From Wenzhouxiangellaceae bacterium (lineage in GTDB: Bacteria > Pseudomonadota > Gammaproteobacteria > Xanthomonadales > Wenzhouxiangellaceae), in assembly GCA_007695005.1 (NCBI GenBank), contig REEQ01000051.1:16822-80821 (forward strand): 64,000 bases of DNA, read 5' to 3'. The position numbers and the translations under genes were made by a program. The notes beneath the pieces were generated by a model, which saw only the letters and a list, made by a program, of their open reading frames with translations, did no database searches and had not been told where the DNA came from. This document shows, one piece after another, positions 1 through 8,445 of this stretch (position 1 is the first letter of the stretch; each line of letters opens with the position of its first letter).

Positions 1-152
1 AGCGCCATGCCCAGCCGGATCTCGGTAGCGAGTTGGACCAGCTGATGGGCCGCTGGTACCAGAGCCTGCCGCATACTCCGGAGGTGCATCGCAGCCTGGT
101 CAAGCGCCTGGAGGCAGGCCGCAAGATCATCGAGGACATGGTCGGCCTGTAG
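1..152 (+). CDS. 3' end of an unrecognised gene (partial)
   Basis: An open frame runs from the window edge (codons begin at base 3) to a TAG at 150-152, giving about 49 residues ending in ...RKIIEDMVGL. It is absent from the ORF track because its start lies outside the window. The tail is charged and probably helical. It lies just upstream of dnaE on the same strand, with codon use like its neighbours. I do not recognise the family. In many gammaproteobacteria lpxB/rnhB precede dnaE, but this tail does not look like either. Confidence 0.55.
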   Translation, partial: RHAQPDLGSELDQLMGRWYQSLPHTPEVHRSLVKRLEAGRKIIEDMVGL

Positions 153-210
153 CACGACCTGGCAGGAATTTTTTGCTCGACTCCACTCCGGCCCAGCCGG
201 AGCGAGCGGC

Positions 211-216
211 TATAAT
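211..216 (+). promoter_or_regulatory. Candidate -10 box (TATAAT) for dnaE
   Basis: A perfect TATAAT lies only 7 bases before the likely dnaE ATG at 224. No good -35 box is visible at 16-18 bp spacing. If it is used, transcription would start at or next to the ATG, giving a leaderless mRNA. It may instead be a chance match in the short spacer. Confidence 0.35.
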
Positions 217-223
217 TTCATCC

Positions 224-3200
224 ATGGCAGGCAACCTCGGCACAGCAAGTACCCCTCCTTTTGTACACCTGCGCCTGCATACCGAGTACTCCCTGGAAGA
301 CGGGATGGTGCGCATCGGCGCACTGGTGGATCGTGCCCGCGAACTGGGCATGCCGGCGGTGGCGGTGACTGACTGGCATAACCTGTTCGGGCTGGTGAAG
401 TTCTACCGTGCCGCCATTTCCCGCGGCATCAAGCCGATCGCCGGCGCCGATATACGCGTCTCGGATCCCGACCAGCCTGAGCAGGCTGGCGTGATTACCC
501 TGCTGATCCAGGACCGCACTGGCTACCTCAATCTGTGCCGGATCCTGTCGCGCAGTTTTCTGGAAGGTCGCTATCGGGGCCAGCCCCGGGTTCACCCGGC
601 CTGGCTGAAGGATCAGACCGATGGTCTGATTGCTCTCGTCGGACGCAGCTCGAACGTCGGCCAGGCCCTGCTCAATGGGCGCCGCAACCTGGCCCGCTCG
701 CATCTCAACGAGTGGCTGAAGCTGTTTCCCGACCGCTGCTACCTGGCTCTGGAGCGGCTGGGTCGCGACGGCGAAGCTGCCCTGGAAAACGCATTTCTTG
801 CCCTGGCGCTGGCCACGGACACCCCGGTGGTGGCCACCAACGATGTCCGCTTCATACAGCAGCAGGACTACTTTGCCCATGAAGCCCGGGTCTGCATCCA
901 CCAGGGCCGACTGCTTGACGACAAGCGACGCAGCCGCGAATACGTCGACCAGCAATACCTGAAGTCCAGCGAGGAGATGGCAAGCGCCTTCGCCGACCTG
1001 CCGGTGGCCGTAGAAAACGCCTGGCAGCTGGCCCAGCGCTGCAACCTCGAGATGACCCTGGGCGAATACGTGCTGCCGGCCTTTCCGGTACCCGACGGCC
1101 AGACCGAAGATGACTACTTGCGGGAAAAATCCGCCGAAGGCCTGGCCCAACGCCTTGAGCGTCATGGCCTGGCTCCGGACTGCGAGAACAAGGATTACCA
1201 GCAGCGCATGGAGCGCGAGCTGAAGGTCATTATCGAAATGGGCTTCTCCGGCTACTTCCTGATCGTTGCCGACTTCATTGCCTGGGCGCGCAACAATGGC
1301 GTTCCGGTCGGCCCCGGTCGCGGTTCTGGCGCGGGCTCATTGGTGGGCTGGACGCTGGGAATTACTGATCTGGATCCAATACGTTACGAATTGCTCTTCG
1401 AGCGTTTTCTTAATCCGGAACGAGTCTCCATGCCCGATTTCGATATCGACTTCTGCGTCGAGGGTCGGGACCGGGTCATCGACTATGTCGCCCAGCGCTA
1501 TGGCCGCGACCAGGTCTCGCAGATCATCACCTACGGCACCATGGCAGCCAAGGCGGTGGTGCGCGACTGCGGGCGCGTGCTGGGCTACGGCTACGGCATG
1601 GTCGACTCCATCGCCAAACTCATTCCCAACAAGCTGGAAATGACCCTGGAGAAGGCGCTGGATGAGGAGCCTGAGCTGCAGGCCCGCTATGATAACGAGG
1701 AGGACACCCGCGCCATTCTCGACCTGGCCCGCTCGCTGGAAGGGCTGGCTCGCAACGCCGGCAAGCATGCCGGCGGCCTGGTCATCGCGCCCGGGCCGCT
1801 GACCGACTTCACCCCGCTCTATACCGAGCCCGATGGCCATTCGGTACTGACCCAGTACGACAAGAATGACGTCGAGTCAGTGGGCCTGGTTAAATTCGAC
1901 TTCCTGGGCCTGCGCAACCTGACCATCATCGACTGGGCACTGAAGGCGATCAATGCCGCCCGCCAGTCCTCCGGCGAGGAAGTTCTGGAGCTTGACGAGC
2001 TGCCGCTGGACGACAACAAGGCATTCGAACTGCTGCAGGCGGCGCACACCACGGCCGTGTTCCAGCTTGAGTCGCCGGGCATGAAGGAGCTGTTGCGCAA
2101 GCTCAAGCCTGACAGTTTCAACGATATTGTCGCCGCGGTGGCGCTGTACCGACCCGGCCCGCTGGATGCAGGCATGGTCGATGAGTACATCAACCGCAAG
2201 CACGGCAAAGCTCCGGTCAAGTACCCGCATGCGCTGGCAGAACCCATTCTGGCCGACACCTATGGCGTGATCCTGTATCAGGAGCAGGTCATGCAGATTG
2301 CCCAGGAACTGGCTGGATACAGCCTGGGCCGCGCCGACATTCTGCGCCGCGCAATGGGCAAGAAGAACGCCGAGGAGATGCAGAAACAGCGCAAGATCTT
2401 CGTCGAAGGAGCCGGCGCCAACCAGATCGAGCCGGCTCAGGCCGAATCGATTTTCGACCTGATGGAGACCTTCGCCCGCTACGGATTCAACAAGTCGCAC
2501 TCGGTGGCTTATGCCCTGGTCGCGTATCACACCGCCTGGCTGAAGGCCCATTACCCGGCCGAGTTCATGGCCGCGGTACTGTCGGCCGACCTGGACAAGA
2601 CCGACAAGATCGCCAACCTGATCGAAGACTGCAAGGCGATGGGCCTGGCGATTCTGCCGCCTGACGTCAATCGCTCGGCCTATCGCTTCCAGGTCGAGGA
2701 TGGCGCAATTCGCTACGGCCTGGGTGCGATCAAGGGCGTTGGCGCGGGCGCGGTGGACAGCCTGATCGAGGCACGCGAGCGTCTCGGCGGTTTTGCTGAT
2801 CTGGGCGCAATGTGTCGCGAGGTTGACCTTGGCCGCCTCAACCGCCGTAGCCTGGAAACCCTGGTCCGCTCCGGCGCCTGCGACTCCATTGCCGACAATC
2901 GCGCCGCCCTGATGCAGGCATTGCCGGATGCCATCGCCGGAGCCGAACGTTTTCAGGCCGACCGGGCTGCCGGCCAGACCAGCCTGTTCGGTGCCGCCAT
3001 GCCGGGGCCAGGCACTGAACAGGGCCCTATCCCCCTGCCCCATGTGCGCCCCTGGACCGGCCGCCAGCGCTTGAGAGCCGAGCGCGAAACGCTGGGGCTT
3101 TATCTGTCCGGCCACCCTCTGGACGAGCTGCGCGAGGAACTGTCAGGCTTCATCACCACCACCTTGGACCAGGTCGGCAGCCGTCTCGGCGGCAGCAATG

Positions 3201-3721
3201 GCAATGGCGAGCGCCGAGGGCGCCGGCGCGGCGTCGAGATGACCCTGGCCGGGCTGGTGATGGCGGTACGCAAGCGCCCCGGCAAGGGCGCTTTCGTCGC
3301 CCTGGATGACGGCACGGCCAGGCTGGAGGTGGCCGTGTTCGACAATCTGTTCGTCCAGGTCGCCAATCGCCTGATCAGCGACGAGATCGTGGTTGTCCGC
3401 GGCAAGGTAGAAGTCGACGACTTTCGCGGCGGCTTTCGCATGGTTGCCGATGAAGTGCTTGAGGTCGACGAAGCGCGCAGCCGTTTCGCCCAGCGCCTGG
3501 AAATCGAACTGGAAGACACCAGCGCCGACTTCGACCGCGACCTGGCTGCCGCCCTGCACCCGTATCGCCCTGGCCAGACCCCGATCATCGTGCGCTACCG
3601 CAACGCCAAGGCCCAGGCTGTTCTCAAACTCGGCGAGGAGTGGCTGGTCAGCCCCTCCACGGACCTGCTCGCCGCCATCGACGGCCTGAAGGGCATTTGC
3701 GGCGTGCGCTTGCGCTACTGA
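224..3721 (+). CDS. dnaE: DNA polymerase III subunit alpha
   Basis: Replicative polymerase catalytic subunit, about 1165 aa from ATG 224 (E. coli DnaE is 1160). An N-terminal PHP domain opens with FVHLRLHTEYSLEDG. The C-family polymerase palm carries PDFDIDFC near residue 405 (two metal-binding Asp), a third candidate Asp lies in KFDFLGLRNL, and GPGRGSGAGSLVGW precedes the palm. A helix-hairpin-helix region and an OB fold (VAVFDNLFVQVANRL) close the protein. The ORF track starts at TTG 173, which has AGGA 5 nt upstream, but the added 17 residues are not typical of the family; ATG 224 fits the conserved N-terminus. The gene is convergent with hslR, with 22 bp between stops. Confidence 0.97.
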   Translation: MAGNLGTASTPPFVHLRLHTEYSLEDGMVRIGALVDRARELGMPAVAVTDWHNLFGLVKFYRAAISRGIKPIAGADIRVSDPDQPEQAGVITLLIQDRTGYLNLCRILSRSFLEGRYRGQPRVHPAWLKDQTDGLIALVGRSSNVGQALLNGRRNLARSHLNEWLKLFPDRCYLALERLGRDGEAALENAFLALALATDTPVVATNDVRFIQQQDYFAHEARVCIHQGRLLDDKRRSREYVDQQYLKSSEEMASAFADLPVAVENAWQLAQRCNLEMTLGEYVLPAFPVPDGQTEDDYLREKSAEGLAQRLERHGLAPDCENKDYQQRMERELKVIIEMGFSGYFLIVADFIAWARNNGVPVGPGRGSGAGSLVGWTLGITDLDPIRYELLFERFLNPERVSMPDFDIDFCVEGRDRVIDYVAQRYGRDQVSQIITYGTMAAKAVVRDCGRVLGYGYGMVDSIAKLIPNKLEMTLEKALDEEPELQARYDNEEDTRAILDLARSLEGLARNAGKHAGGLVIAPGPLTDFTPLYTEPDGHSVLTQYDKNDVESVGLVKFDFLGLRNLTIIDWALKAINAARQSSGEEVLELDELPLDDNKAFELLQAAHTTAVFQLESPGMKELLRKLKPDSFNDIVAAVALYRPGPLDAGMVDEYINRKHGKAPVKYPHALAEPILADTYGVILYQEQVMQIAQELAGYSLGRADILRRAMGKKNAEEMQKQRKIFVEGAGANQIEPAQAESIFDLMETFARYGFNKSHSVAYALVAYHTAWLKAHYPAEFMAAVLSADLDKTDKIANLIEDCKAMGLAILPPDVNRSAYRFQVEDGAIRYGLGAIKGVGAGAVDSLIEARERLGGFADLGAMCREVDLGRLNRRSLETLVRSGACDSIADNRAALMQALPDAIAGAERFQADRAAGQTSLFGAAMPGPGTEQGPIPLPHVRPWTGRQRLRAERETLGLYLSGHPLDELREELSGFITTTLDQVGSRLGGSNGNGERRGRRRGVEMTLAGLVMAVRKRPGKGAFVALDDGTARLEVAVFDNLFVQVANRLISDEIVVVRGKVEVDDFRGGFRMVADEVLEVDEARSRFAQRLEIELEDTSADFDRDLAAALHPYRPGQTPIIVRYRNAKAQAVLKLGEEWLVSPSTDLLAAIDGLKGICGVRLRY

Positions 3722-3743
3722 CCCGACCACCGCAGCCGGGTTC

Positions 3744-4127
3744 TCACCCCTGTCGTCTGAGCTTGTGGATTTGCCGTCGCTGACGCTTGTCGGGACGACG
3801 AGCCGGGCCGCCATCCTCGCTGCGCTGATCCTTGAGCTCGGCCATGCGCGCTTCGCGAGCCCGGCGACCGGCTTCTGTTTCCTGATACTGTTCAGCGGCC
3901 AGCGGCGCCGACACCCGGCGATCGATCAGGCCGATCACATCAATCTCAAAGACCATTTCGGCGCGGGTGATCCGCAGCCGGTCGTCGACGCGCAGCAGTC
4001 GCGAGGGCTTGGCCCGCTGGCCGTTGATTTCCACATGTCCGCCCTTGATCGCCTGCTGGGCCAGGCCGCGCGTCTTGAAAAACCGCGTTGCCCACAGCCA
4101 CTTGTCCAAACGGACGCTGTCGCTCAC
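3744..4127 (-). CDS. hslR: Ribosome-associated heat shock protein Hsp15 (S4 domain)
   Basis: 127 aa, close to E. coli Hsp15 (133 aa). The N-terminal half is an S4 RNA-binding domain (VRLDKWLWATRFFKTRGLAQ, then GHVEINGQRAKPSRLL), and the C-terminus is a basic, Arg/Lys-rich tail. Hsp15 binds free 50S subunits carrying a nascent chain and helps recycle stalled ribosomes after heat stress. The start overlaps the stop of the upstream sodium channel gene in an ATGA arrangement, suggesting translational coupling. With htpG further upstream on the same strand, two stress genes flank the channel gene. Confidence 0.9.
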   Translation of the reverse strand: MSDSVRLDKWLWATRFFKTRGLAQQAIKGGHVEINGQRAKPSRLLRVDDRLRITRAEMVFEIDVIGLIDRRVSAPLAAEQYQETEAGRRAREARMAELKDQRSEDGGPARRPDKRQRRQIHKLRRQG

Positions 4128-4933
4128 TTGCTTTCGATCCGCTCGAGGCGCTCATTGATGCGGCGCAACTGATCCATCAGTTCCTGTCGCTGCTCCTCTT
4201 CTTCATCGGCATGGATCGACTGAGTCGCAGTAACGATGATGGCGATGAACAGGTTCAGGACCATGAAGCTCGACACCAGGATGAAGGGGACGAAATACAG
4301 CCAGATCAGGGGATACTGCTCCATCATTGGCCGGGCCACGCCAGTGGACCAGGACTCCAGGGTCATGATCTGGAACAAAGAGAACAGGCTCAAGCCCAGA
4401 TTGCCCCAGTACTCGGGAAAATCCTCGCCGAACAGCATGGTACCCATGACGGCAAAGACATAGAACACCAGCATCAGCAGCAGCGCCGTCCAGCCCATGC
4501 CCGGCAGGGCGCGCAACAGCGACTCGATGATCACCCGCAGCTTCGGAACCTGGCTGAGCAGGCGCAACACCCGCAGGATGCGCAATGCCCGCAGGATTTC
4601 CAGCGGACCGCTGGCCGGCACCAGCGAAATGCTGACGATCAGAAAATCAAAGATATTCCAGCCCGAGCGAAAGAACCTGGGGCCGAAGGCAATCAGCTTG
4701 AGAACAATCTCAACAACGAAAACGCCAAGGATCAACTTGTTGAGGCCAACCAGGAACAGCCCGCCCAGGGCCATCATCCGGTCCGAGGTCTCCAGGCCCA
4801 GGATGATCGCGTTGACAACGATCAGGAAGATGATGAATCGGGTGAAGGGCACGCCCTCCACCCAGTTGCCGAGACGCTGACGCCACGCTGCAGTGGCCGG
4901 ATCCCCGGCCCGGGCCTCAGGCCGAGGCGGCAT
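4124..4933 (-). CDS. NaChBac-type voltage-gated sodium channel
   Basis: 269-aa ion-transport protein with six predicted membrane segments: S1 about 31-48, S2 62-82, S3 92-105, S4 111-126, S5 146-165, S6 208-236. S4 has four arginines spaced by three (R115, R118, R121, R124), a typical voltage sensor. The pore loop has TLESWS at 191-196, the hallmark selectivity filter of homotetrameric bacterial sodium channels (NaChBac is TLESWAS). After S6 an acidic stretch and a heptad-like helix (EEEEQRQELMDQLRRINERL) match the C-terminal coiled coil of the family. It overlaps htpG by 17 bp and hslR by 4 bp, so it probably sits in an operon with these stress genes. Sodium selectivity is inferred from the filter. 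Confidence 0.93.
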   Translation of the reverse strand: MPPRPEARAGDPATAAWRQRLGNWVEGVPFTRFIIFLIVVNAIILGLETSDRMMALGGLFLVGLNKLILGVFVVEIVLKLIAFGPRFFRSGWNIFDFLIVSISLVPASGPLEILRALRILRVLRLLSQVPKLRVIIESLLRALPGMGWTALLLMLVFYVFAVMGTMLFGEDFPEYWGNLGLSLFSLFQIMTLESWSTGVARPMMEQYPLIWLYFVPFILVSSFMVLNLFIAIIVTATQSIHADEEEEQRQELMDQLRRINERLERIESK

Positions 4934-6845
4934 TCGAGCCTGCTCCGCTGCCCTGGCTATCAGCTCCTGATTTCAGTGCCTCGACCAGCAGCTGGTTGAC
5001 CCGCCGAACGTAGCCGGCCGGATCAGCCAGCTCGCCGCCTTCGGCCAGTCGGGCCTGGTCAAAGAGCAAGCGGCTGAGCTCGGCAAAACGCGCTTCATCG
5101 TCAATTACGCTCATCGCTGCCAGCAGCGGATGATCCGGATTGATTTCAAGATCAGGCGTGGTTTCAGGAACCTCCTGACCTGCCTGGCGCAGCAGTTTCT
5201 GCATTTGCAGGCTCATACCGCCTTCATCGCTGACGATGCAGCTGGGAGAGTCAGTCAGACGCTGACCAGGGCGCACGTTGCCGACTTCATTGCCCAGCGC
5301 CTTCTTGATCCGTCCGGCCAGCGCTTTTGCCGCCTCATTCGGCTCGGCCGCCGCATCGTCCAGCTCCAGCTTGCCGCGGGTAACCGATTTCAGCGGCTTG
5401 TCCTTGTAGCCATCCAGATGGGCGACCAGCCACTCATCGATTCTGTCGGTCAGCAGCAGCACCTCGATTCCGCGTTGGGCAAAGGCCTCCAGGTGCGGGC
5501 TGGACCGGGCGACCTTGAGACTGTCGGCGGTCAGATACCAGATTCCCTCCTGGTCGTCGCTCATCCGCCCGATATAGTCATCCAGGCTGACGGACTCTTC
5601 GGCATCCTCATGCGTCGAGCTGAAGCGAAGGATGGACGCCAGACGCTCACGCTGTTCGAAGTCTTCGATCACGCCTTCCTTCAGGATGCTGCCGAAGGCT
5701 TTCCAGAAGCGCGTCCAGGCCTCGCCGCCGTCGCTGGCCAGTTTCTCGATCAGGTCCAGGCTGCGCTTGACCACGGTGGCTCGAATTTTCTTCAGCAGCG
5801 GCGAGTCCTGCAGCAGCTCACGGGACACATTCAGCGGCAGGTCGGCAGAATCGACGACTCCGCGCATGAAGCGCAGGTAGCGCGGCAGCAGCTGCTCGGC
5901 GGCGTCCATGATGAACACACGCTGGATATAAAGTTTCAAGCCCTCACGCTCGTCACGATTGATCAACAGATCGAAAGGCGCCTGGCCGGGCAGGTATAGC
6001 AGCAAGCTGTAGCTCTGACTGCCCTCGACATGGTGGTGCGCCCAGCTGACCGGAGCCTCCGGATCGCCGGTCAGGCCGGTGTAAAAGGCCTTGTAGTCTT
6101 CATCCTGAAGCTCATTGCGCGGTCGCGCCCACAGCGCCTGGGTGTCGTTGACGACCTGATCGGCCGACTCCGCCTGATCGTCCACCGCGTCTCCGCCCTG
6201 CTCGACCAGACGAATCGGGAAAGCAATGTGGTTCGAGTAATGGCGGATAATACGCTCGAGCTGCCAGCGATTGAGCAGATCCCGGTGCTCCTCGCGCAGC
6301 TGCAGCGTGATGGTCGTGCCCTGGGCTTCGCGTTCGATATCCTCGATGCTGTACTCCCCCTCGCCCGTTGAACGCCAGCGCACACCGTTGGCGGCTGCGT
6401 CCCCGGCGCGGCGCGTTTCGACCTGAACCTCGGCGGCGACAATGAAAGCGGCATAAAAACCGACACCGAACTGACCGATCAGACGGGCGTCCTTGCGCTT
6501 GTCACCGGACAGCGACTCAAGAAATCGCCGCGTTCCGGATCGGGCGATGGTGCCGAGGTTGTCGATGACCTCATCACGGTTCATGCCGATCCCGCGGTCG
6601 CTGACGCTCAGTGTTCCGGCTTCGCTGTTGAAGGCGACCTCAATTGCCAGGTCCTGATCCAGGCCCTTCAACTGCTCGCTGGTCAGGGCCTCGAAGCGCA
6701 GCTTGTCACTGGCGTCGGATGCGTTCGAGATCAGCTCACGCAGGAAGATCTCTCGGTTCGAGTAAAGCGCGTTGATCATCAGCTTCATCAGCTGGTGGAC
6801 TTCGGCATCAAAGCGGCGGGTTTGGGCAGCTGGGTATTCGCTCAT
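4917..6845 (-). CDS. htpG: Molecular chaperone HtpG (Hsp90)
   Basis: 642 aa from the ATG at 6845 (E. coli HtpG is 624). The N-terminal GHKL ATPase domain shows the family signatures NREIFLRELISNASDASDKL, DRGIGM, GTIARSGT and GQFGVGFYAAF. Middle and C-terminal dimerisation domains follow. The ORF track extends 63 residues upstream, but that extension is not Hsp90-like, and MSEYPAAQTRRFDAEVHQLM is the conserved start. Cytosolic ATP-dependent chaperone, normally induced by heat. A sigma32-like promoter lies about 40 bp upstream. First gene of the run htpG > sodium channel > hslR. Confidence 0.97.
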   Translation of the reverse strand: MSEYPAAQTRRFDAEVHQLMKLMINALYSNREIFLRELISNASDASDKLRFEALTSEQLKGLDQDLAIEVAFNSEAGTLSVSDRGIGMNRDEVIDNLGTIARSGTRRFLESLSGDKRKDARLIGQFGVGFYAAFIVAAEVQVETRRAGDAAANGVRWRSTGEGEYSIEDIEREAQGTTITLQLREEHRDLLNRWQLERIIRHYSNHIAFPIRLVEQGGDAVDDQAESADQVVNDTQALWARPRNELQDEDYKAFYTGLTGDPEAPVSWAHHHVEGSQSYSLLLYLPGQAPFDLLINRDEREGLKLYIQRVFIMDAAEQLLPRYLRFMRGVVDSADLPLNVSRELLQDSPLLKKIRATVVKRSLDLIEKLASDGGEAWTRFWKAFGSILKEGVIEDFEQRERLASILRFSSTHEDAEESVSLDDYIGRMSDDQEGIWYLTADSLKVARSSPHLEAFAQRGIEVLLLTDRIDEWLVAHLDGYKDKPLKSVTRGKLELDDAAAEPNEAAKALAGRIKKALGNEVGNVRPGQRLTDSPSCIVSDEGGMSLQMQKLLRQAGQEVPETTPDLEINPDHPLLAAMSVIDDEARFAELSRLLFDQARLAEGGELADPAGYVRRVNQLLVEALKSGADSQGSGAGSNAASA

Positions 6846-6883
6846 GGTCTTGTCGTGCTTTTGGCCAGGTCGGGTTGCCCCTG

Positions 6884-6912
6884 AAGTGGGCGTTGCCGGG
6901 CAAAAATTCAAG
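6884..6912 (-). promoter_or_regulatory. Candidate sigma32 (heat-shock) promoter of htpG
   Basis: On the minus strand CTTGAAT is followed after 15 bp by CCCACTT, close to the RpoH consensus CTTGAAA-N13-15-CCCATNT. It would start transcription about 30 nt before the htpG ATG. The match is imperfect at the -10, but position and target gene fit. Confidence 0.45.
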
Positions 6913-7016
6913 CCGAAGATCTGAGCCCGCAGCGCCGACCACTGACGCATTACTCCTGGGCAGGCCAGAATAAGTGTGACCGCCATCACGCAAAAGTGCT
7001 TGACCGAGCCACGGAT

Positions 7017-7046
7017 TTGCATCATTGGCTCCACACTCGCATAATG
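7017..7046 (+). promoter_or_regulatory. Candidate sigma70 promoter for the M23 peptidase-bactofilin pair
   Basis: TTGCCA at 7017-7022, an 18 bp spacer and CATAAT at 7041-7046 give 5/6 matches to each consensus box. It is about 90 bp upstream of the M23 peptidase ATG in the 291 bp divergent gap between htpG and that gene. The rest of the gap shows no gene. Confidence 0.4.
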
Positions 7047-7136
7047 AGGCCCCCGTCACTCTGACGGAGCGGTGCCCCTGCGCCCGTTCAACCCCTGCCC
7101 GAGACGGGCGGGGAATAAGAAGAAACGCAATCAGCC

Positions 7137-8090
7137 ATGCGCCATCGATATCTGATAACGATTACGGATTACAGGGGGGCGCGACACTTCACGCTGAGCC
7201 AGCTGATGAGAAGGCTGCTGGCGGGACTTGTCTGCGTCTCGCTATTGATCGTGCTCGGCGGGTCGGTACTGATCCACGGACTCAGCCAGCGCGTCGGCCA
7301 GCTCAATGCCGAAGTAGACCAGCTCCAGGTCCTGCACGACTCGATTCAGTCGCGCAACCAGCGCCTGATCGCCGAGCGCAGCCAGCTGCAGCTGGAGGTG
7401 GACAGCAAGACCGCCTCCCTGGAAGCCCTGGGCGACGAGCTGGAGCACATAGAAATCATGATCGGCCTGCGGGCAGAGCCGGAGCGCCCGCTGGCCCAGC
7501 GCGTCGACACCGCCAGCCAGACCGCGTTTGAAAAGCGCCTGATGCTCGACTCGATACCCAGCGGCTTCCCGGTCGAATCGGAGCGGATCACCAGCCCGTT
7601 CGGCATGCGCCGCCATCCGATCCAGGAGCGGATGGCCATGCACGGTGGCGTCGACCTCAGGGCTCCCAGGGGCACACCTATTTTCGCAACCGCCGATGGC
7701 GTGGTTGAATGGGCCTCAAAGCACCACAACAGCGGCCTCGGCAAGATGGTCAAGCTGGTTCACAATTACGGCTTTTCGACCGTCTACGGGCACCTGGACA
7801 GCATCGAGGTGCAGGTGGGCAACTACATCAAGCGCGGCCAGCTGCTGGGCTACTCCGGCAGCACCGGCACAGCGACCGCACCGCACCTGCACTACGAAGT
7901 CCGCCACCTCAACCGTCGCCTGGATCCTGCGCCCTTCATGCGTTGGTCCATGGACGATTATGACCTGCTCTTTGCCAAGGAGGATCGAGTCGAATGGGAA
8001 TCATTAGTCGAGGTCATTCGCCGGACCGCAAGCGTACCGGAACGACCGTCATTGCTGCAGGCACAAAGCTGGTCGGCGACCTTGCCTTAA
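7137..8090 (+). CDS. M23 family metallopeptidase, membrane-anchored
   Basis: 317 aa. A basic N-terminus is followed by one membrane segment (about 24-45) and then a coiled coil (about 50-115, rich in Gln, Glu and Leu). A LytM/M23 domain occupies about 145-275. Metal ligands are visible: H169 and D173 in MHGGVDLRAP, and H250/H252 in HLHYEV. Such proteins face the periplasm and either cut peptidoglycan cross-bridges or regulate amidases. The intact HxxxD and HxH motifs suggest an active endopeptidase. The 3' end overlaps the bactofilin gene by 97 nt in another frame. Peptidase-bactofilin pairs are known in cell-shape systems such as Csd1/CcmA of Helicobacter, so a role in shape or local wall growth is likely. 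Confidence 0.88.
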   Translation: MRHRYLITITDYRGARHFTLSQLMRRLLAGLVCVSLLIVLGGSVLIHGLSQRVGQLNAEVDQLQVLHDSIQSRNQRLIAERSQLQLEVDSKTASLEALGDELEHIEIMIGLRAEPERPLAQRVDTASQTAFEKRLMLDSIPSGFPVESERITSPFGMRRHPIQERMAMHGGVDLRAPRGTPIFATADGVVEWASKHHNSGLGKMVKLVHNYGFSTVYGHLDSIEVQVGNYIKRGQLLGYSGSTGTATAPHLHYEVRHLNRRLDPAPFMRWSMDDYDLLFAKEDRVEWESLVEVIRRTASVPERPSLLQAQSWSATLP

Positions 8091-8434
8091 GCGACAACCT
8101 GCACGTAGATGGTCGTATCGAAGGCTCGATCGAATCCGAAGGCGAGGTTTCCATTGGCGAGCAAGGCCAGGTAGAAGGTGAGATCAAGGCTGCCAAGGTG
8201 CTGGTCAGCGGTCGCTTTAACGGCGATATTGATGCCGAGCGCCTGGAAATCGTCGCCAGTGGTGAAGTCAGCGGCACGGTTCTGGTCGGCCAGCTGGTAA
8301 TCGAGTCCGGCGCCCGCTTCAATGGCACCAGCAAGATTCGCGGCCAGGAACCGCCGCGCCAGCTTTCGCACGACAAGGGCGGCGACAAGAACAGCGGCAA
8401 GAACGAACGGAAAACCGAAAAGGCCCAGGCCTGA
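7994..8434 (+). CDS. Bactofilin (polymer-forming cytoskeletal protein)
   Basis: 146 aa. The core (about 18-115) is a run of short beta-helix repeats such as LHVDGRIEGSIESEG, GQVEGEIKAAKVLVSGRFNG and SGTVLVGQLVIESGARFNG, typical of bactofilins. Both tails are polar and disordered; the C-terminal tail is rich in Lys, Asp and Asn. The start ATG lies inside the M23 gene and is preceded by a strong AAGGAGG, which supports it despite the 97 nt overlap. Bactofilins self-assemble without nucleotide and recruit wall enzymes, here presumably the overlapping M23 peptidase. Confidence 0.93.
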   Translation: MGIISRGHSPDRKRTGTTVIAAGTKLVGDLALSDNLHVDGRIEGSIESEGEVSIGEQGQVEGEIKAAKVLVSGRFNGDIDAERLEIVASGEVSGTVLVGQLVIESGARFNGTSKIRGQEPPRQLSHDKGGDKNSGKNERKTEKAQA

Positions 8435-8445
8435 GAGGGAACTGC

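Noticed and set aside
1877-3115. 412-aa ORF on the minus strand
   Set aside because: Antisense shadow of dnaE; the DnaE frame is fully conserved and the antisense product has no recognisable motif.
4088-4999. 303-aa plus-strand ORF over the sodium channel
   Set aside because: Low-complexity Gln/Asp/His-rich translation typical of an antisense frame of a hydrophobic protein; the channel has clear S1-S6 and filter motifs.
6846-7034. 63-residue N-terminal extension of HtpG
   Set aside because: Not Hsp90-like and includes the sigma32-like promoter; MSEYP at 6845 is the expected start.
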